Source: G963665405 sp963665405 (GTDB lineage: Bacteria > Chloroflexota > Dehalococcoidia > Lucifugimonadales > G963665405). From it: 64,000 nt of DNA. This document shows positions 17,262 to 25,355 of this stretch, piece after piece. Position 1 is the stretch's first letter. Each line of letters opens with the position of its first letter. The DNA is taken from positions 62,001 to 126,000 of the forward strand of contig CAXXUH010000004.1 in the NCBI GenBank assembly GCA_963665405.2. Direction: 5' to 3'. The notes under the pieces are model-generated. The model searched no databases and was not told the DNA's origin. It saw only the letters and a list, made by a program, of their open reading frames with translations. A program made the position numbers and the translations under genes.

Positions 17262-18038
17262 ATGGTGGCGACGATTGTCCACAACGGGACCAAGCTAGCC
17301 TACGAGGACCGGGGTGCGGGGAAGCCCGCCTTCGTGTTCGTCCACGGTTGGACGGGCGATCGATCGCACTTCGCCCCGCAAGCCGAGCACTTTGCCGGGC
17401 GGCACCGGGTCGTGTCCGTAGACCTGCGAGGGCACGGTGAGAGCGACAAGCCCCAAGGACAGTATCCCATCGCGGCCTACGCGGATGACCTCGCCTATAT
17501 GATCGAGCAACTGGGCCTCGGCAGGGTCGTGGCCGTGGGGCATAGCATGGGAGGCATGGCGGTCTTGCAGCTAGCCGCCGCCCACGCCGACAGCGTGGCG
17601 GCCATCGTCATGGTCGACCCCGCGACGATGGTCAGGACGCCTGAGTATGTAACTGCCGTTGAGGCGATGGTGGAGGCCATCGAAGCTGGCGACCAGGAGC
17701 CCCGCCGGCGGTTCATCGCGAACCGGCTATTCCTACCCACCTCCGACCGTAAGCTTGTGGAGGACGTCCTGGCAGTGATGATGGCTGCGCCTAGCCACGT
17801 GGCCGCCAGCGCTATGAAGGGAACGCTCGGTTTCGACGGCCCAGCCGTTGCGGCGCAGTGCAAGGTCCCTGCTCTGCACCTGGCGGCCAACCCGCCCCGT
17901 AATCCGCCGCATCTCATGTCGCAGTGGTTGCCGACCGTCGTCAATGGCTGGACCGTCGGTGCTGGCCACTTCAACCAGCTCGAAGTGCCCGGCCAGGTGA
18001 ACGCCATGATCGAGGGCTTCCTACGCCATCACGTCTGA
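17262..18038 (+). CDS. Alpha/beta hydrolase
   Basis: 258 residues. VFVHGWTG forms the oxyanion region, VVSVDLRGHGESDKP follows, and GHSMGG contains the nucleophilic serine. VGAGHFNQLE supplies the catalytic histidine. The fold is that of haloperoxidase/epoxide-hydrolase-like esterases; substrate unknown. AAGGAGAAGAG immediately precedes ATG 17262. The stop lies about 100 bases from the convergent response regulator. Confidence 0.88.
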   Translation: MVATIVHNGTKLAYEDRGAGKPAFVFVHGWTGDRSHFAPQAEHFAGRHRVVSVDLRGHGESDKPQGQYPIAAYADDLAYMIEQLGLGRVVAVGHSMGGMAVLQLAAAHADSVAAIVMVDPATMVRTPEYVTAVEAMVEAIEAGDQEPRRRFIANRLFLPTSDRKLVEDVLAVMMAAPSHVAASAMKGTLGFDGPAVAAQCKVPALHLAANPPRNPPHLMSQWLPTVVNGWTVGAGHFNQLEVPGQVNAMIEGFLRHHV

Positions 18039-18140
18039 GCCTGGCGATGCAGGGGCACGGCTGAGAAACGAACTGGAGACGAAAATCGGCGAACTGCTAG
18101 AAGCCGCTGGACGGCCCGTCCTCGACGGGCGTACTGCCTG

Positions 18141-18545
18141 TCATTGTCCTGAGATCGTGGACCGGTCCAGCACGGACCTGACCGTTTCCACCAGCTCGGC
18201 CGGGCTGGCCGGCTTGGTAAGGTAGGCGTCCGCCTCTGCAAGCACGAGACCGGTGAACCTGTCCTGTTCGCCGGCACTCGCCGTCAGCATCACCACAGGC
18301 AGGTCCGCCGTCTCGAGCTGCTCGCGTATCTGACTGCAGACCTCGTAGCCTGTCATGCCCGGCATCTTCAGATCGAGAACGATGAGGTCGACGTTCTCCT
18401 GGGTCGTGACGATGTCGAGGCCGGTTTGGCCGTCCAGAGCGACGACGACCTCGAACCCTTCATCCTCGAGCGCATACCGGGCCAGCATGACGGCGTTGGC
18501 GTCGTCGTCGACGACCAAGATCTTCGCCTTCATCTGCCGGTCCAT
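18141..18545 (-). CDS. Single-domain response regulator (CheY-like)
   Basis: 134 residues: one receiver domain. KILVVDDDANAV carries the acidic pocket, LIVLDLKMPGMTG the phospho-acceptor aspartate, VVMLTAS the threonine switch and AYLTKPASPAEL the conserved lysine. There is no output domain. Before an IS element inserted, its start lay about 20 bases after the stop of a histidine kinase gene, so the two were an operon. ATG 18545 or the inner ATG 18533 may be used. Confidence 0.88.
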   Translation of the reverse strand: MDRQMKAKILVVDDDANAVMLARYALEDEGFEVVVALDGQTGLDIVTTQENVDLIVLDLKMPGMTGYEVCSQIREQLETADLPVVMLTASAGEQDRFTGLVLAEADAYLTKPASPAELVETVRSVLDRSTISGQ

Positions 18546-18565
18546 GTGCGTTCTTCGGGAGCCGG

Positions 18566-18630
18566 TCAGCCCGGCAGCTCGTCGCCGGCCACGGACGCCG
18601 CGTCCACGGGAAGCCCGCGGCGAGGTCTTA
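18566..18630 (-). pseudogene. Severed C-terminal tail of the histidine kinase
   Basis: Reading on from the kinase frame across the IS element gives ...FTLPL then RPRRGLPVDAASVAGDELPG and a stop, followed 20 bases later by the response regulator start. This 21-residue tail is now separated from the rest of the kinase by 1.7 kb. Confidence 0.75.
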
Positions 18631-20345
18631 GCCCGAATCCACCGAAGGAGGGCGTCGGGTCAGTGTCCTGAAGCGGCAAGAGGGTGCTCCTGTGAATCTG
18701 GGATAATGGTTTTGAAACAGCAAAGCCGACCCCAGAACAAGGAGCACCCAATAGATGCTACCACGCAACCATCCCGATCGCATCCAAATCGCGTTTGACG
18801 ACCACCGCCTCGTGGCCAATGCTGGGCTGCTGCTCCCGGTGACCCTAGCCCAGCACCTGGGCCTGCGTGAAGTCGTCGACAGCCACGTCGACCTGGGAGA
18901 CGCGCCGGGGCGGGCGAACCCGGGAGACAAGCTGCTGACCCTGGTGGCCTCGGCGCTGGCTGGGGGCGACTTCATTGACGACGCCGACGTGTTGCGTACC
19001 GGCGGGACAGCTGGCGCCATCGGCTGCGTAGTCAAGGCGCCATCCACCCTGGGAACTTTCCTGCGCAGCTTCCGGTGGGGCCACGTCCGCCAGTTGGATC
19101 GGGTGAGCCGGGAGCTGCTGTCCCGGGCCTGGGCCGCTGGTGCGGGACCCGGTGAAGGGCCGTTGACCATCGACCTAGACTCCACCATGTGCGAGACCTA
19201 CGGACTGGCCAAGGAGGGGGCGCGTCACCATGGTTACACTGGCCAGCGGGGCTATCACCCGCTGCTGGCCATCGCCGCCGGCACCGGCGACGTGCTGATG
19301 TCTCGGCTTCGCGAGGGCCGGGCCAACACCGTTCGTGGCGCCGCCCACTTCCTGCGGGAGACCGTGGGCCGGGTGCGCCATGCTGGGGCTACAGGACAAC
19401 TCACGGTGCGGGCCGACAGCGGCTTCTATGCCCACGCCCTGGTCGTCGTCTGCCGCGAGATGGATGTCCGCTTCTCCATCACCATCCGCCAACACGCCCG
19501 CCTCAGGGAGTTGATTGAGGCGATTCCCGAGGAGGACTGGACGCCCGTCCCCTACTGGATGGACGGCGGCGCCGACGTGGCCGAGACCACCTACACTCCC
19601 TTCCAGGGTGAGCCCGAAGCCGCCCCAGTGCGGCTCATCGTGCGGCGGGTGAAGCCCACGCCCGGTTCCCAACTGGCCCTCTTCGCCAGCTACAGCTATC
19701 ACGGCTTCATCACCGACCGGGACGGGGAAACCTTGGAACTGGAGGCCGACCATCGCCGCCACGCCGAGATCGAGAATGCCATCCGAGACCTCAAGCACGG
19801 CGTCGGCCTCAATCATTTCCCCTCGGGTCGCTTCCCCGCCAACGGCGCCTGGCTGGCCGTTCAGGTGCTGGCCCATAACCTGGCCCGCTGGACCGCGCGC
19901 ATCGGTCTGGGCGAGGGGGTGGTGACCACCAGGACCCTCCGGCGGCGCTTCTTCTCCCTGGCCGGACGGCTCACCCGCTCGGCCCGCCGCCTCACTTTGC
20001 ATCTGCCACAGGGCTGGCCTTGGGAAACCCAGTTCACTCGCGCCCTGGCTCGATTGCGAGCCCTGCCATTGCCTGCCTGACGGCACCGACGGCGCCTGAC
20101 ACGTCCACCAGACTACTCAACCACCCCACAGAGTCGCACCGGCCCGGTCCGCGATTGTCTTCCCTTGCATGCTGTCCCGCCGACCCCGCCCCAGCGCCGC
20201 TGCCCAGGACCGCCATCGGCGCCACCAACTCCAACCAAAGGCCGCCACCGGCCCCATTTATCGGAATCGAGCGCGGACCGTCGCGTCCCACGGCCCTCAC
20301 CCCTTGTTCCAACCCCAAGGCCGCTCCGCATCGGTGGATTCGGGC
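18631..20345 (+). mobile_element. IS1380-family insertion sequence
   Basis: 1715 bases with one transposase gene. The ends are a perfect 14-base inverted repeat: GCCCGAATCCACCG at 18631-18644 and its complement at 20332-20345. It is flanked by TTA on both sides, consistent with a short target duplication (3 bases visible). It inserted at the 3' end of a histidine kinase gene. Ends and length fit IS1380-group elements. Confidence 0.88.
18755..20080 (+). CDS. IS1380 family transposase
   Basis: 441 residues, uninterrupted. GPLTIDLDSTMCETYG carries the first DDE aspartate, LTVRADSGFYAHALV the second, and the C-terminal HAEIENAIRDLKHGVGLNHF with the glutamate matches the IS4/IS1380 DDE fold. AAGGAG lies about 10 bases before ATG 18755. 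The intact frame means the element could still be active. Confidence 0.92.
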   Translation: MLPRNHPDRIQIAFDDHRLVANAGLLLPVTLAQHLGLREVVDSHVDLGDAPGRANPGDKLLTLVASALAGGDFIDDADVLRTGGTAGAIGCVVKAPSTLGTFLRSFRWGHVRQLDRVSRELLSRAWAAGAGPGEGPLTIDLDSTMCETYGLAKEGARHHGYTGQRGYHPLLAIAAGTGDVLMSRLREGRANTVRGAAHFLRETVGRVRHAGATGQLTVRADSGFYAHALVVVCREMDVRFSITIRQHARLRELIEAIPEEDWTPVPYWMDGGADVAETTYTPFQGEPEAAPVRLIVRRVKPTPGSQLALFASYSYHGFITDRDGETLELEADHRRHAEIENAIRDLKHGVGLNHFPSGRFPANGAWLAVQVLAHNLARWTARIGLGEGVVTTRTLRRRFFSLAGRLTRSARRLTLHLPQGWPWETQFTRALARLRALPLPA

Positions 20346-21147
20346 TTAGCGGCAGCGTGAAGCTGAACGTACTGCCCTCCCGCAGGGTACTGTTGACCCA
20401 TATCCTGCCGCCCGTCGCGTCGATGATCCCCCTGGCTATGTACAGGCCCAGTCCTGTACCCGGGCTATCCCTGGTGGCTGCGCCGTCCACCTGGGAGAAC
20501 CTCTCGAACAAACGGGGCAGCGCCTCGGCGGGAATCCCGTCACCCCGATCCTCGACCCGCACCAGGACCTCCGAGTTCAGCGCTCTTCCGCTGACGACTA
20601 CCTTGGTGCCGGGACGGCTGGACCTGATGGCGTTGCGGATAAGGTTGTGCAGCACCTGCACTATTCGCTGCTCGTCGCCCTCGACGACCGGCAGCTCAGG
20701 GTAGAGGTCCACTTCCAGCTCGACGCCCCTCGATTCAGCCCTGACGGAGAGACTCTCCACAGCGTCCTTGATCAGACGCTCCACCGACAGCGGGTCCCTT
20801 CTCAGGCTGAGCCGTCCGGCCTCCACGCGCGACCCGTCCAGACGATGGTCGACCAGATTTCCGAGCTGCTCGCTCTGCTCGTCGATGATCTTCAGGAACC
20901 GCCTTCTGGTTTCAGGGTCCCGCCTCTTGCCATCGAGGAGCAGCTTCACAAAGCCGTTGATGGAGTGAAGGGGAGCGCGGAGGTCGTGGGATGTGTCGGC
21001 GAAGAACTCGGATGTCGTGTGCTCTAGCTCGCTCAGCTTCAGAGTCAGGGCGACCAGACCGTTGCTCGTCTCCAGCAGCTCATCCTGCAGCATCTGAATC
21101 GTCTTCTCTGCTTCGGCGAGCCGACGCGCCGGATCCGTGTGGCTCAT
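20113..21147 (-). CDS. Soluble histidine kinase, C-terminus replaced by IS sequence
   Basis: A coiled-coil N-terminus (ARRLAEAEKTIQMLQDELLE) is followed by HisKA with the phosphoacceptor in FFADTSHDLRAPLHSING, then HATPase: N box VLHNLIRNAIRSS, G1 EDRGDGIP, G2 GTGLGLYIARG, and GSTFSFTLPL. There is no membrane segment. After TLPL the frame continues about 70 residues into the IS1380 element to a stop at 20113, so the original 21-residue tail is lost. All catalytic boxes precede the break, so activity may persist. ATG 21147 is chosen; ATG 21186 is possible. Partner: the CheY-like regulator at 18141. Confidence 0.85.
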   Translation of the reverse strand: MSHTDPARRLAEAEKTIQMLQDELLETSNGLVALTLKLSELEHTTSEFFADTSHDLRAPLHSINGFVKLLLDGKRRDPETRRRFLKIIDEQSEQLGNLVDHRLDGSRVEAGRLSLRRDPLSVERLIKDAVESLSVRAESRGVELEVDLYPELPVVEGDEQRIVQVLHNLIRNAIRSSRPGTKVVVSGRALNSEVLVRVEDRGDGIPAEALPRLFERFSQVDGAATRDSPGTGLGLYIARGIIDATGGRIWVNSTLREGSTFSFTLPLSPNPPMRSGLGVGTRGEGRGTRRSALDSDKWGRWRPLVGVGGADGGPGQRRWGGVGGTACKGRQSRTGPVRLCGVVE

Positions 21148-21406
21148 GTCGTCAGACCACGCACGACACGGGAATGCCGCCGTCATCCGCCAGTGCGCAC
21201 GTCAAGGATCGAGCCGTGCCGGATGCCGAGCGCTGTAAGAGGATTGAGGAATGATTGCGGACGGTGAGCGACGCACGTCCTCCAGGGTCAGCCTGATGTC
21301 TAGAATATGGACAAGGGTAGGCGGGTCTAAACCAGCCGGTCGGGCGCGCCACTGAGGACGGCCGTCACCCTGCGTCAACGGAAGCTTGGGGTCCCTGCCA
21401 GAGACT

Positions 21407-21560
21407 TACCTGTGCCCGGCAGTCGTGATTGTCATGCTGAGGAGCGGAGCGACGAAGTATCTGGGGATGGGGTGGCAGCACACGGTTGTCGCGAGCCACC
21501 TCGCCTCCCCGGATTCTGAACGGAGTGAAGAATGACAGCCACGTGTGGCCTGGCCAGGAA
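21407..21560. repeat. MITE-like hairpin repeat, copy 1
   Basis: About 150 bases nearly identical to 38561-38715. The left arm TGTCATGCTGAGGAGCGGAG and the right arm ending GAATGACA are imperfect inverted repeats with CTGGGG/CCCCGG cores. No coding capacity. It lies just 3' of the transporter gene, within the 21148-21601 gap. Confidence 0.75.
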
Positions 21561-21601
21561 GGAGGCCAGCGGGATGGTCGAGACGGTTCCTCGACACCCT
21601 G

Positions 21602-22867
21602 CTAGACGAAAAACCGCAGCCACAGGTATCCGGTCGCGATCAGCAGCGTTCCCACCGTGATCACGGCGCCGTACTTTGCGAACTCCCAGAACCCGATCTC
21701 GACACCTCGTGCCCTGGCGGTGGAGATGACCACGACGTTCGCCGACGCGCCGATGATGGTGAAGTTCCCTCCAAAGTCCGCGCCCAGCGTCAGCGCCCAC
21801 CACAGAGGGTTGGTACCCTCCGATGCCTCCACCGACGGGATCTGCTCGACGGCCTTGACCATGGTGGCGGTGTAGGGGATGTTGTCGACGATGGCCGACG
21901 CACCCCCGCCCAGCCATATGAGGAGCAACGCAAGTGCGCTGTCCTTGCCGTCGGAGACATCCGTCATCCACATCCTGATCTCGTCGATCGCCCCGGTCTC
22001 CACCAGTCCGCCGACCAGTATGAACAGGCCTACGAAGAACATCAGGCTCGTCCACTCGATCTCCCGGAGAACCGAGCGGGGCTGCAGCCCGCTTATCAGC
22101 AGGAGGGCGCCCGCTCCTGCCAGAGCGATGAACGCCGGTCCGGTGTGGAGGAGGTCGTGCACCAGGAAGCCGACGATCGTGAAGCCGAAGACGATGATGG
22201 ACTTTCTCAGCAGCGGCACGTCCCGGATCACGTCGGCTGCGGACATCGTCAGCATCTCCTGCCGCTTTTCGGGCGAGACGATGACCTCCTTGCGGAACCA
22301 CACGAACAGCAGCGGGAACAGCAGCGCCATGCCGAGAATTGCGATAGGCGCCATGTTGAGCATGAAGGGGAGGAAGCTTATTTCGGCGGCGCTGGCCACG
22401 ATGATGTTGGGCGGGTCGCCGACCACCGTTGCCGCGCCCCCTATGTTCGAGGCGAACACCTCTCCGAGCAGGAACGGGGTTGGCCTCAGGTCCAGGCGTT
22501 TGCACAGCGACAGGGTGATCGGGACCATCAGCACGACCGTCGTGACGTTGTCCAGGAAGGCGGAAGCCACGGCGGTGATCAGCGCCAACAGGACCAGCAG
22601 CCCGAATCCGCTGCCCCTGGCAAGATGGACGCTCTTGATCGCAATGCACTCGAAGGCTCCGGTCCTTGCGATGATGTCGGCCAGCGTCATCATCGACGCG
22701 AGCAGGATGATAACGTTCAGGTCTACGTGCCCGAGCAGCTGGTCCCCTTCAACGACCTGCAGGAGTACCATGAGCGCCGCGCCGATGGCGACGACGAGAA
22801 CGTGGTGAACCCTCCCCGAGGCGATCAGGACGTAGACGATGGCGAATATTACGATTGCCGTGGTCAT
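21602..22867 (-). CDS. ArsB/NhaD-type (CitM superfamily) ion transporter
   Basis: 421 residues with about 10-12 hydrophobic segments. SAFLDNVTTVVLMVPI and ASAIVDNIPYTATMV are the paired DN motifs of the IT superfamily, and EVFASNIGGAATVVGDPPNI and LTLGADFGGNFTIIGASAN the paired G-rich re-entrant loops. It would exchange Na+/H+ or export an anion; the substrate is not determinable. ATG 22867 is used, dropping a basic non-conserved extension. Confidence 0.88.
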   Translation of the reverse strand: MTTAIVIFAIVYVLIASGRVHHVLVVAIGAALMVLLQVVEGDQLLGHVDLNVIILLASMMTLADIIARTGAFECIAIKSVHLARGSGFGLLVLLALITAVASAFLDNVTTVVLMVPITLSLCKRLDLRPTPFLLGEVFASNIGGAATVVGDPPNIIVASAAEISFLPFMLNMAPIAILGMALLFPLLFVWFRKEVIVSPEKRQEMLTMSAADVIRDVPLLRKSIIVFGFTIVGFLVHDLLHTGPAFIALAGAGALLLISGLQPRSVLREIEWTSLMFFVGLFILVGGLVETGAIDEIRMWMTDVSDGKDSALALLLIWLGGGASAIVDNIPYTATMVKAVEQIPSVEASEGTNPLWWALTLGADFGGNFTIIGASANVVVISTARARGVEIGFWEFAKYGAVITVGTLLIATGYLWLRFFV

Positions 22868-23084
22868 CGAGCTAGCTTTCGGACCGACTGCATGGTCTCT
22901 GCGACATGGGACAGGGGCCTCACATGGCCCCTGGTGGCAGCTCCCGGGCGTCCGGCATCTCCCTGCGCCTCCGGAAGTTTGCGGAGACAACTATGCACGT
23001 GACCGCATCTGCGGACAAGGGTGGGGCCGCCGTCTTCCCTGCGGGAACGTCCTGGGGTGGGGCTCGATCCGGGGCAGGCGCTGG

Positions 23085-23190
23085 AGGTCCTCCGCCTCCC
23101 CAGATTCTTCACCCTGTTCAGGATGACGGCTGGGCGCCAGGAGGACGACGAGGTATCTCAGGACTACGGCTCAGAATGACAGCCGCCAGA
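23085..23190. repeat. Partial/diverged MITE-like hairpin repeat
   Basis: Contains CCTCCCCAGATTCTTCACCC, TTCAGGATGACGG and, further on, CTCAGAATGACAGCCGCCA, matching the right arm of the repeats at 21407 and 38561, rearranged. It lies in the 22868-23329 gap, otherwise non-coding. Confidence 0.45.
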
Positions 23191-23244
23191 GGGCTACTGC
23201 TGCCGTGCGGACGGATACAGGGCCGTCCGAAGTGGGAAACACCC

Positions 23245-23274
23245 TTTACAGCCCGATCCGGTCGTCGATATAAT
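23245..23274 (+). promoter_or_regulatory. Predicted promoter of def
   Basis: TTTACA at 23245-23250 and TATAAT at 23269-23274 are separated by 18 bases, a good sigma-70-type promoter 55 bases before the def start. It would also serve the CCA-adding enzyme and possibly secDF downstream. Confidence 0.65.
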
Positions 23275-23329
23275 CGAGTTCGAGGCGGCCTGGACCTCGG
23301 GGTCTCGGCGCCCTCCTCAGGAGTTGCGT

Positions 23330-23836
23330 TTGGCGGTTCTTCCCATAATCGAGTTTCCCGATCCAGTTCTGCGGCAGAGAGCCAGGAAGGTCCGCAAGAT
23401 AGGCGATTCGATCAGAGTGCTCGCGGACGACCTGGTCGACACTATGAGCCACGCGGGAGGTGTAGGCCTCGCCGCGAATCAGATCGGGGTGCTGAAACGG
23501 GTCATCGTGATCCAGCTTCCCGACGACGAAGAGGCGCAGGTCTACGTAAACCCGGAGATCGTTCAACGTGAGGGCGAGAGACGGGTGGAGGAGGGTTGCC
23601 TGAGCATCCCCGGATTCAAGGCTACGATCACCCGCTCGATCTGGGTGAAGTTCAGAGGACTCGACATGGAATCGAAGCTGGTCCGTCTCAAGGCGGAGGG
23701 GCTGCTGGCGCAGGCTCTCGAGCACGAGATCGATCACCTCAACGGTATCCTGTACGTCGATCACCTGGCCAGCCACGAGGAGCTCGTGCCGATTCTGCCG
23801 GAGGAGCCGGCGGCGGTGGAGGTCGCGGTAGGCTGA
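23330..23836 (+). CDS. def: Peptide deformylase
   Basis: 168 residues. It removes the formyl group from new protein N-termini using a metal ion. The three signature motifs are GVGLAANQIG, EGCLSIPG (metal cysteine) and HEIDHLNG (HExxH). The start is taken as TTG 23330, six bases after CAGGAG; TTG 23324 is too close to that site. It is first in a run with the CCA-adding enzyme and secDF. Confidence 0.93.
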   Translation: MAVLPIIEFPDPVLRQRARKVRKIGDSIRVLADDLVDTMSHAGGVGLAANQIGVLKRVIVIQLPDDEEAQVYVNPEIVQREGERRVEEGCLSIPGFKATITRSIWVKFRGLDMESKLVRLKAEGLLAQALEHEIDHLNGILYVDHLASHEELVPILPEEPAAVEVAVG

Positions 23837-23855
23837 TGACCAGACACCGCCGGGT

Positions 23856-25355
23856 ATGAGCCAGCTCTTACAGGCCACGGCGATTCCCTTTTTCGAACAA
23901 TCGCAATCTCCACCTCTGACGGTCAACCTGAGGCAGTTCTTTGCCCCAAGGGGCATTTCCGCGTACCTGGTCGGTGGCTCGATCAGAGACCCCTTGCTGG
24001 GCGTTCCGACCGCCGATGTCGACGTAGCCGCCGTATGCGACGTCCGGTCGGTCGGCCCCGAGCTTGCGAACTTCCTCGAAGGCCGCCTGATCCCGCTGGA
24101 TGCCGAACGGGGTATCCTAAGGATCGCGTTCTCGGAGCACGGCGTGCCGTCGTTCCTGGACCTCACCGAGATACACGGCGATATCAACGACGATCTGGGG
24201 CGCCGGGACTTCACGATCGACGCGATGGCGGTTCTCCTGGGCGCGCCCGCCGAGGACTCGCCGATCGACCCGTTTGGCGGGATGGCGGATCTCCAGGCGG
24301 GCGTGATCCGTGCGGTCTCGCGATCGGTGTTCAGAGACGATCCCGCCCGGCTCATGCGTGCCCCGAGACTCGCCGCCCAGCTCGGCTTCCGGATAGACGA
24401 GGCGACGTCGGACCGGATTCGTGACGATGCCCACCTGGTCACCGGCGTGTCCGGAGAGCGGGTCCGCGAGGAGCTGCTCAAGCTGCTGGCGGCTCCTGGG
24501 GCGGTCCGGTCGATCCGGTGCCTGGACGATCTAGGGCTGCTCGACAGGATCATTCCCGAGCTGTCGGCCGCGAAGGGTGTGACCCAGCCGAATGAGCACT
24601 ACTGGGACGTCTACGACCACAGCGTCGAGACCGTGGGACAGGTCGAGCGGCTACTCCAGGCCACAGTCGAGCCGAGCGACTTCGTGACCGCCCTGATGCC
24701 ACGGTTCGATTCTATGGACGAGTATTTCAAAGAGAAGATCTCCGATGGTCACACGAGGCTGGCCCTTGTTAAGCTGACGGGACTGCTCCACGACATCGCG
24801 AAGCCGATGACCCGAACGGTGGAGGAGTCAGGGCGCATCCGGTTTCTGGGCCACCATCGCGAGGGAGCGGCGATCGTCCGCACGATTATGCAACGGCTGC
24901 GGATCAGCGGGCGCGGCATCGACCTCGTGGGCGGTATGGTCGACGCGCACCTGAGGCCGGCTCAGATGGCGCAGCGCGGCGAGCTCCCAACCGACAGGGC
25001 GCTATATCGTTATTATCGAGATGTGGGAGACGCGGCCGTCGATACGCTGTACCTGAACATGGCGGACTATCTTGCCGCTCGCGGTCCGATGCTGGAGAGG
25101 CGCGAATGGGCCGGGTACTGCGAGCTCATCGGCCATATCCTGCGAGCGGATCGTCGGAGGCCCGTCCCGTCCCGCGCCGCCAGCCTCGTGGACGGGCACG
25201 ACCTGATGGAGGAGTTCTCGCTGGACCCGGGTCCCGAGCTGGGGCGCCTTCTGGAGCTGGTTTCGGAGGCACAGGCTGCGGGCGAGATCGGCACCCGAGA
25301 TGAGGCGCTGGCGATGGTCAGGGCCGCGCTGAGAGATGATGTGAATCGTGCGTAG
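23856..25355 (+). CDS. CCA tRNA nucleotidyltransferase / poly(A) polymerase family with HD domain
   Basis: 499 residues. The class II nucleotidyltransferase head shows YLVGGSIRDPLLG and TADVDVAA (DxD metal site), then RRDFTIDAMA and DDPARLMRAPRLAAQLGF. The C-terminal half holds an HD phosphohydrolase domain with LLHDIAKP and GHHREGA. This is the CCA-adding/repair type with an HD domain, though an A-adding-only enzyme is possible. The end overlaps the secD start by 8 bases. Confidence 0.88.
   Translation: MSQLLQATAIPFFEQSQSPPLTVNLRQFFAPRGISAYLVGGSIRDPLLGVPTADVDVAAVCDVRSVGPELANFLEGRLIPLDAERGILRIAFSEHGVPSFLDLTEIHGDINDDLGRRDFTIDAMAVLLGAPAEDSPIDPFGGMADLQAGVIRAVSRSVFRDDPARLMRAPRLAAQLGFRIDEATSDRIRDDAHLVTGVSGERVREELLKLLAAPGAVRSIRCLDDLGLLDRIIPELSAAKGVTQPNEHYWDVYDHSVETVGQVERLLQATVEPSDFVTALMPRFDSMDEYFKEKISDGHTRLALVKLTGLLHDIAKPMTRTVEESGRIRFLGHHREGAAIVRTIMQRLRISGRGIDLVGGMVDAHLRPAQMAQRGELPTDRALYRYYRDVGDAAVDTLYLNMADYLAARGPMLERREWAGYCELIGHILRADRRRPVPSRAASLVDGHDLMEEFSLDPGPELGRLLELVSEAQAAGEIGTRDEALAMVRAALRDDVNRA

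Noticed and set aside
20165..20360. Short frames at the right end of the IS element
   Set aside because: Lie within the IS end and the kinase antisense; no similarity to IS accessory genes.
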